A stretch of 64,000 nt of DNA from Paguma larvata (Eukaryota > Chordata > Mammalia > Carnivora > Viverridae), in contig CM057826.1 in NCBI GenBank assembly GCA_030068075.1, positions 100,243,804 to 100,307,803 on the forward strand, given 5' to 3'. Positions 59,901-64,000 of this stretch are shown here, in pieces; position 1 is the stretch's first letter; every line of letters begins with the position of its first letter. Below the pieces are notes generated by a model that made no database searches, had not been told where the DNA came from, and saw only the letters and a program-made list of their open reading frames with translations. The position numbers and the translations under genes are program-made.

Positions 59901-62410
59901 TTTAAATAGAGGGAGTATATTCTATTCAGAGTATGATAATAAACTAGGAAACGGACAAGAGAGCTTAGTAACCAGAAATATAAAATACTGAGATACTTCC
60001 ATTTGATTTTTCAAGATGAACTAAACATAATTAAGAATCTTGGACCAGTAGGCTATTTCTACATTACGTCTACATTGCTCTTCTCTTGGTTTTATAAAAA
60101 AGTATGGATAAGGGAACAAGCAAAACTGAGGGAAAGACAGAGAAAGAAAGAAGCCGCACACTATTTTTCCCCATGGTAAGCTGGAAGCACATGTGAAGCT
60201 ACACAGAGGCAAACTTTGCAGTGAGGTTGGAATAGATCTAGCCTGGAAAATGTATTTTCTTAAAATGATTTTTTAAAAAGTTAGACTATGAATATTCAGT
60301 TAGTTAAAGAAATGTTCATAAAAATTCCTGGAATCGTTCAGGGTTATCAATACAGCATATTGAAGAGAGCTTAATGATAACATTTATCGCAACAACCCTA
60401 AGCCATATCCATGTTTTATTTTTTTAAAAAAGCACACATGCACATTGCTCTGTAGAAGGATATGCTGCGCATAAAATTGTTAGAAACCAAGTAATATTCT
60501 AAGTGCACTTGGCTTGGTCTGAGGGAAATTCAAGTTTGATCATCTAATGAGGATACCTCCGTGATTAAAGGCCAGAAAATATCCATGATACATTAAGCCT
60601 TTTTAAAACCTGTGAAGATACTGTCGCTGCTGTCAGAAAGATTACTCTACCCAAAAGTGACGTTATAAAGTACTCTTAAAGAAGAGGCCTAATCCTGGAG
60701 CACCTGGGTGGCTCAGTCGGTTAAGCGTCAACTTTGGCTCAGGTCATAATCTCACAGTTCATGGATTGGAGCCTCGCGTCAGGCTCTGTGCTGACAGCTC
60801 AGAGCCTGGAGCCTGCTTCGGATTCTGTGTCTCCCTCTCTCTCTCTGTCCCTCCCTGGCTCGTGCTCTGTCTCTCTCAAAAAAAAAAAAAAGAGAGAGAG
60901 AGAGAGAGAGAGGCCTAATCTCCTTGCCTGCCTTCCAAACACTGAAAGTGGTCTCAGGAGTTTCTGTACTCCAGTTACCCAGAGACTGGAAAGGTAAAGG
61001 TCTATAGTGGAAACACCTCATATGCACATAAAATACCAATCTGAATGGTGTTGGTATTTCTCACTCCCTCCTCTCCTCTCAGCCCTGAACGCATGGACAG
61101 CATCTGGAATCTCACAAAAAAAGCATCTTGCTGCATTCCCTAAGAGTCCAGTGTGAAGAAGTATGTTATTTGCCATAATATGGCCCCGTAACAAAACCAC
61201 CTCCTTTGAAGAAATAACCATCGGTTTTAACACGAGAAGGAAAGCTGGTCTTACACTATAAGAGTGACTGAAGCCATTTTTGACGGTAATTTGACCAAGT
61301 CACTATTTGATATAGTTCCTGACTCCTAACTTTCAGTTAGACGCTATACTGAGACACCTGCTTTTCCATCAGCAGAGAACATGATTCTTTGTGTGGTTCT
61401 GGATGCCATCAAAGAATCCCACTGAAACTCAGCTATTAAAGCTAAGGCTGGCTCTTGGGTGGAACTGAAGCAAGAAAGGTATGATGTATGGTGATGCAAT
61501 AAGGAGGGGTCTGAGACATCGGACCTCAGTTTGTAGGAGCTGATCCCCTGAACTCTTGACGTGGGGCTATGGAGGGAGTCTAGCAGCACAAAACAGCCAT
61601 CATCACCACCTGGTAAGGCCAGCCCTGGACTCAGAACACCAGCCATTACCAGTCAAGTTGGTGGGTGACGTGTGGACAGCAGGCACCATGCACAGGCACT
61701 CACCTGACAGGGTGGAGCTGCTGATGGTACTGGCGGGAGTGGTGACCTCGGGCTCCTCCTGAGCACTCTCTGCAGGAGGAAGGGCTGGTTTTTCTGGCTC
61801 TGCGTGCAGGTCTCTGGGGCAGGGAGCACCTTCATCTTTTTCTGCCTCTGTTGAAATAGCCAGTTTGGGAAGTGGGCCAGAACTGAGTTTATGTCTGTTG
61901 CTTTCAGTATCTGAAGAGTTGGATGTGGATAACTGTTGCCTTAATTAAAAACAAAACAAAGTCATGTATACATACATACTAGGAATCAGTCTTCAAGGAG
62001 AATTTTGGAAGAAATTAGGTAAAAACAGAACTTGGATAAGCCTAACCAACACATGTCTAGCACAGTGGTTCTAACAGTGTGGTCCCCAGGCTGGCAGCAA
62101 CGGAAACACCTGGAACTTATTACAAAGACTCCATCCCATATCTAGTGGATGAGACATGCCGGATTGGCCCCAGCAACTTGTGTTTTTACAGGGCTTCCAG
62201 GACATTGTGATGCACTCAAGCTTAAGAATCACCACTCTAGCAGCAACTGCTTATGACCCTTCTTAACAGGCATTTCACATACATTTCCGAATATTCTGAA
62301 CTCCAGCTGAATGTTTCTGTGGATGGCAACGTTGTGCTTTTGGTTTTGTCTCCAGGATCTTCCTTCTCCTCTCCTGGATTCTGAGTTATTCGGTCTATGC
62401 TGCTGAAAAC
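37412..62410 (-). CDS. MAST4: MAST4, microtubule-associated Ser/Thr kinase 4, C-terminal 1,704 residues (partial)
   Basis: Eight coding exons join in frame on the minus strand: 62410-62283, 61939-61704, 57274-57074, 54762-54533, 54011-53889, 44044-43908, 41815-41634 and 41289-37412, 5,115 bases including TAA. The kinase and the MAST N-terminal domain are upstream, off the right edge. Present in order are the acidic/serine linker after the kinase, the PDZ domain (NYGFTIRAI ... [14 protein letters not shown] ... VIELLLK), a basic segment (RRSKKSKKK) and a long disordered Ser/Pro/Lys-rich tail ending [19 protein letters not shown] kinases associate with microtubules, and their PDZ domain binds partners such as PTEN. 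All junctions are GT/AG, phases match and no stop interrupts. Identification rests on recognising the MAST4-specific tail and PDZ wording. Confidence 0.97.
41634..41815 (-). CDS. MAST4: MAST4 exon after PDZ, serine-rich
   Basis: Acceptor tttctactctag, then [20 protein letters not shown]..., rich in SP motifs ([21 protein letters not shown]), ending DFPS plus G, donor gtgagt. 182 bases. Confidence 0.96.
41816..43907 (-). other. MAST4: MAST4 intron, nothing else recognised
   Basis: No repeat family or extra exon identified by eye. Confidence 0.6.
43908..44044 (-). CDS. MAST4: MAST4 exon, PDZ end and basic segment
   Basis: Acceptor ttatatag, then [19 protein letters not shown], which closes the PDZ domain, then a strongly basic stretch ([14 protein letters not shown]) to LE plus AG, donor gttagt. 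137 bases. The basic stretch could aid microtubule or nuclear targeting (inference). Confidence 0.96.
44240..44470 (+). mobile_element. MIR SINE
   Basis: Order gtaggctctggactccacag, cttctcctctttgtgcctca, gtttgtaaagccttcagcac, ggactctataaataacagt matches MIR. Confidence 0.65.
45413..45638 (+). mobile_element. Can-SINE (SINEC), feline type, young
   Basis: Head ggggcgcctgggtggctcag, full body, aaataaataaacattaaaa end and long A-run. A near-perfect duplication aagaacatagtttttgg lies at 45396-45412 and again at 45639-45655. Antisense to MAST4 within its largest intron in the window. Confidence 0.96.
45654..45853 (+). mobile_element. Can-SINE, partial or chimeric head, tandem to the previous copy
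   Basis: The body (ctgacttcagctcaggttat ... ctcggagcctggagcctgct) and the aataaacattaaaa end are clear. The head is abnormal: gggcacc is followed by atagttttggg rather than the usual tgggtgg, and about ten bases before the A-box region are missing. Confidence 0.88.
46063..46315 (-). mobile_element. Can-SINE, older, antisense, with (GA)n
   Basis: Reverse copy from ttttttattttagagagg to ggtacccaggtgcccta, with a long (GA)n at about 46152-46190. Flanks share a ctaaactttttt / ctagactttttaaa-like duplication. Confidence 0.88.
47185..47390 (-). mobile_element. MIR SINE, antisense
   Basis: Contains gcattttccccatatattct, ttcattacagataagaaaaa and ttcccaaggtcgcagtgccc, a reversed MIR, with a T-run inside. 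Confidence 0.55.
47696..48170 (+). mobile_element. 5'-truncated LINE-1, 3' end with long poly(A), recent
   Basis: Reads as the carnivore L1 3' end: the last ORF2-like segment (ggactactatgtggcaatga, agcaacatggatgaaactgg, gaaataagtcagtcagaaaa), a purine-rich 3'UTR with a G-run, a gggatgaacactgggtgttt close and about 50 A. Flanked by aaaaccaaaccaca / aaaccaaaccagt duplications. Antisense to MAST4 in its intron. Not coding. Confidence 0.92.
48171..50121. other. MAST4: MAST4 intron, little recognised
   Basis: No exon found. A weak MIR-like phrase occurs at about 49250-49330 (tatcttcatccataaaatgg). ORFs up to 107 codons show no family resemblance. Confidence 0.5.
50140..50365 (+). mobile_element. 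Can-SINE (SINEC), very recent
   Basis: Complete feline-type copy with an A-run of about 23 bases. A perfect 18-base target-site duplication agaacatcaagtaaacag flanks it (50122-50139 and 50366-50383). Confidence 0.97.
50939..50970. repeat. (AT)n(AC)n microsatellite
   Basis: (AT)11 running directly into (AC)5, followed by further AT-rich alternating sequence. Confidence 0.95.
51415..51605 (+). mobile_element. Can-SINE (SINEC), variant copy
   Basis: Head ggggcacctaggaggctcag, with ctcttggtttcggttcaggt in place of the usual phrase. The 3' half is shortened and ends in (CAA)n. Confidence 0.9.
52795..52885 (+). mobile_element. Possible L2 3' end fragment
   Basis: The phrase ttctcaagggcaaggactat followed by tagcttaattcctac and cacggggctcagag recalls the end of L2. 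Confidence 0.4.
53889..54011 (-). CDS. MAST4: MAST4 exon, PDZ core
   Basis: Exactly 41 codons, phase 0 at both ends: [20 protein letters not shown] through EVIELLLK. Acceptor tttgaacttcag, donor gtatta. It holds the GDLITHING strand-turn and the second PDZ helix. Confidence 0.97.
54533..54762 (-). CDS. MAST4: MAST4 exon, start of PDZ domain
   Basis: Acceptor ctgtgttgcag completes Asp, then [19 protein letters not shown], a Ser/Asp run ([13 protein letters not shown]), and the PDZ start [17 protein letters not shown] with the carboxylate-binding YGFT loop. It ends VHHIVW with donor gtaaga. 230 bases. Confidence 0.96.
54763..57073 (-). other. MAST4: MAST4 intron, nothing else recognised
   Basis: 2.3 kb between the PDZ-start exon and the preceding exon. 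No identifiable repeat or additional exon; short ORFs only. Confidence 0.55.
57074..57274 (-). CDS. MAST4: MAST4 internal exon before the PDZ domain
   Basis: Acceptor ctttgtacag, then [19 protein letters not shown]... through [15 protein letters not shown] to MIPG plus G, donor gtagag. 201 bases. The further AGs just downstream (for example before 57267) would break the frame, so 57274 is chosen. Confidence 0.94.
58433..58656 (-). mobile_element. Can-SINE (SINEC), very recent, antisense
   Basis: Full reverse copy from tttatttatttttgagagac to gccacccaggtgccc, with a perfect 15-base duplication ctcattttgacttct at 58418-58432 and 58657-58671. Same strand as MAST4. Confidence 0.97.
60697..60908 (+). 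mobile_element. Can-SINE (SINEC), recent
   Basis: Head ggagcacctgggtggctcag, complete body, A-run then (GA)n. A perfect 12-base duplication agaggcctaatc flanks it (60683-60694 and 60909-60920). Confidence 0.96.
61704..61939 (-). CDS. MAST4: MAST4 internal exon, serine-rich linker
   Basis: Acceptor tttaattaag, then G completing Met and [17 protein letters not shown]..., a Pro/Glu-rich middle ([11 protein letters not shown]) and ...TISSSTLS plus G, followed by donor gtgagt. 236 bases; in frame with both neighbours. Confidence 0.93.
62063..62236 (+). mobile_element. MER5A hAT-Charlie DNA transposon
   Basis: Begins cagtggttct and ends agaatcaccact, near-inverted terminal repeats, with the internal gtgtggtccccaggctggca and cagcaacttgtgtttttaca phrases of MER5A. 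A tctagca direct duplication flanks it. It lies in the MAST4 intron between the 62283 and 61939 exon boundaries. Confidence 0.9.
62283..62410 (-). CDS. MAST4: MAST4 internal exon, post-kinase linker
   Basis: Acceptor catctcacag precedes [18 protein letters not shown]..., ending SSEYSE plus AT, then donor gtatgt. Forty-two codons plus two bases (phase 2), completed to Met by the next exon. Too short to show as an open frame alone; found by its protein wording and splice sites. Confidence 0.9.
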
Positions 62411-63557
62411 CTGTGAGATGAAGCAGCGGTGTTTATTAATATCTTCTTGAAAGAGTCAGTCAGAAAATAAAACCCAAACCTTGGGAGTAAAGCCTGAGAG
62501 TATTACTAAAGTTTCAGTTGGGGCAGTGTATTCAGAAGGTACTTTCCAATGCTGTTTACTTGGGTCCTGAGATGAATGGTCAATGTATATGTATTTTTTT
62601 TCTTCTTGGAGTGGGGAGCTATGAATTCATCACCCTCTCGCCCTATCTCGTTATGGACTTTGTATCTGCAAACAAAATCCATAGACGCATCGGGGTTTCT
62701 AGACCTGGGGATCAATGCACACCTTAGATTACTTTATAACCATGATGTCAATCAGAAAAAGAAAATCACAGAAAAAAAGACTTAATGGCCAACAGTCAGG
62801 GGTGGGAAGGAGAAAAATGAATTCGAATTGAGCGCAAACAGAAGAATAAATTACCTGGTTCAAGAGGTGTGTGGAGGGGGAATGCAGTACATATGGTAAT
62901 GAGTCAAAGGTCTCTGGCTTATACATCACATATGCAGACACGCAGCTTTCCACGCTGGCACTGGTGTTTCTGAAGGGGGTCAGAGCTTAGGCAAACCTGA
63001 GATCTCTGAGGTCCCACACAGGAAAGGTGGGAGGGAACATACAGAGCTGGGAGCCCTGTGCAGAAGTGATCCTTACTGCACCATGCAGCCACTCCCTGTT
63101 CTCATGGGAGGGGCCCTTAGACAGCCCATGGTCTACTAGGGTGAGGACCAGGATGGCTAACCAACAGGGGACAGGAGGAAGGAAACAGAGTTCAGGGCCT
63201 GGCTTGGATGCTCCAGAGAATAGGCACTGGGAAAAGCCTGCACTCAGTGTGATCGACACTTCAGTCCCCACCCCCTCTGGGGAAACCTCACCTCTCCATG
63301 GCCTTCCTATAAACAGTGAGGTCAATGCCAGCCCATCTGCAGAAGTTCTGTATCTAGGTAGCCACATAGAAAAAGGTACGGACACTTAATGAACCCTACG
63401 GGTTATAGAAAAGCTGAACAATCACCACGCAAAATGCCATGGCAACAGAATGTGCGTAGCTACTGAAAATATCACAAGGGAGGCAGGGGGCCCTTTAGGT
63501 TTGTTTCCATCTTCCTAGGGCCCTGCCCAATCTCAGGACTTTCAGGTTTCTTTATTT

Positions 63558-63601
<44 letters not shown>

Positions 63602-63883
63602 ATTCTTACCACTATCAGTAAAAATTATCCATCTCAGACATCGATTTTATTATCTTCTCCCATTTCCAAAATTCTAGCTTGGCTTCCTACAGGCTTTTTC
63701 ATATAACTTACGTTTTCTATCATTGGTTACCATATTTTCTTATTCTGTATCGACTATCCCCAATGGTCCTACTTGATATCAGGGACTCAGAATGCTCCTT
63801 TGTGTTGTATTCCTTGTGATACTAGGAGGGACTATGCACATGATGACCTCAAGCTTCATGTTCTTCATTAAAAGATCAGAGAG
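62411..63883. other. MAST4: MAST4 intron to the right, no exon recognised
   Basis: I searched the minus strand for the expected upstream exon (post-kinase wording before VFSS) and did not find it, so it lies beyond the window. Only a GT microsatellite is identified. Confidence 0.6.
63561..63598. repeat. (GT)19 microsatellite
   Basis: Uninterrupted GT units for about 38 bases. Confidence 0.98.
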
Positions 63884-64000
63884 GAGAGCCGACGTGGCTT
63901 GGTTAAGTGTCCAACTCAGGTAATGATCTCATGGTTTGTGAGATAGAGCCCTGCATCAGGCTGTGCACGGACAGCATGGAGCCTATTTGGGATTCTCTCC
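63884..64000 (+). mobile_element. Can-SINE, diverged, cut by the window edge
   Basis: Phrases ggcttggttaagtgtccaac, tgatctcatggtttgtgaga and gcatcaggctgtgcacgga match the SINEC body. The 3' half lies outside the window. Confidence 0.85.

Larger units (their letters stand above)
57275..61703 (-). other. MAST4: MAST4 intron with two SINEs
   Basis: 4.4 kb intron. Besides the SINEs at 58433 and 60697 it shows T-runs (for example 59770-59786) and no further recognisable feature. Confidence 0.6.

Noticed and set aside
62729..62953. Possible upstream MAST4 exon around a minus-strand ORF of 74 codons with a gtaatt donor-like site
   Set aside because: The encoded wording does not match the region expected before VFSS in MAST4, and no good acceptor is evident.
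1..64000. CRISPR-like, prophage or operon structures
   Set aside because: Directly repeated short units are all microsatellites or SINE copies. Introns, splice sites and interspersed repeats show a mammalian genome.

Overview
The window is nuclear DNA from a carnivoran mammal, most likely a cat-family (felid/feliform) species. It carries many Can-SINE (SINEC) copies of the feline type: tRNA-like heads, a CT-rich tail and an A-rich end, with the internal wording typical of cats rather than dogs, bears or mustelids. There is also a recent-looking 5'-truncated LINE-1 and older mammalian repeats (MIR, L2, L1M, MaLR LTRs, MER5). No prokaryotic, CRISPR or organellar feature is present.

Two protein-coding genes lie tail to tail. 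CD180 (RP105) is on the plus strand in three coding exons (13747-13836, 21181-21347, 24573-26301). They join with correct splice sites and phases into an intact 661-residue protein. The 3' part of MAST4 is on the minus strand: eight coding exons between 62410 and 37412, encoding 1,704 residues in frame. These cover the linker after the kinase, the PDZ domain and the very large serine/proline-rich C-terminal exon of 3,878 bases. The MAST4 N-terminus and kinase domain lie beyond the right edge. Its 3'UTR probably runs to about 35000.

Layout: 1-13.5 kb is intergenic, repeat-rich DNA upstream of CD180, with a tight cluster of octamer motifs at 11.73-11.89 kb that suits a B-cell gene. 13.7-26.3 kb is CD180. 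26.3-35 kb is the convergent intergenic interval, holding an old L1 split by a solo retroviral LTR and one unexplained coding-like stretch (33.3-33.8 kb). 35-62.4 kb is MAST4. 62.4-64 kb is MAST4 intron ending in a SINE cut by the window edge.

The two genes have no known joint pathway. CD180 is a B-cell/myeloid surface receptor of the TLR4-like LRR family that works with MD-1. MAST4 is a cytoplasmic microtubule-associated Ser/Thr kinase. Their adjacency recalls the human CD180-MAST4 neighbourhood. I found no convincing novel biological system. The observations most worth checking are the octamer cluster, the splice-acceptor-like T-tract before CD180, the nested LTR and the unexplained minus-strand ORFs at 33.3-33.8 kb.
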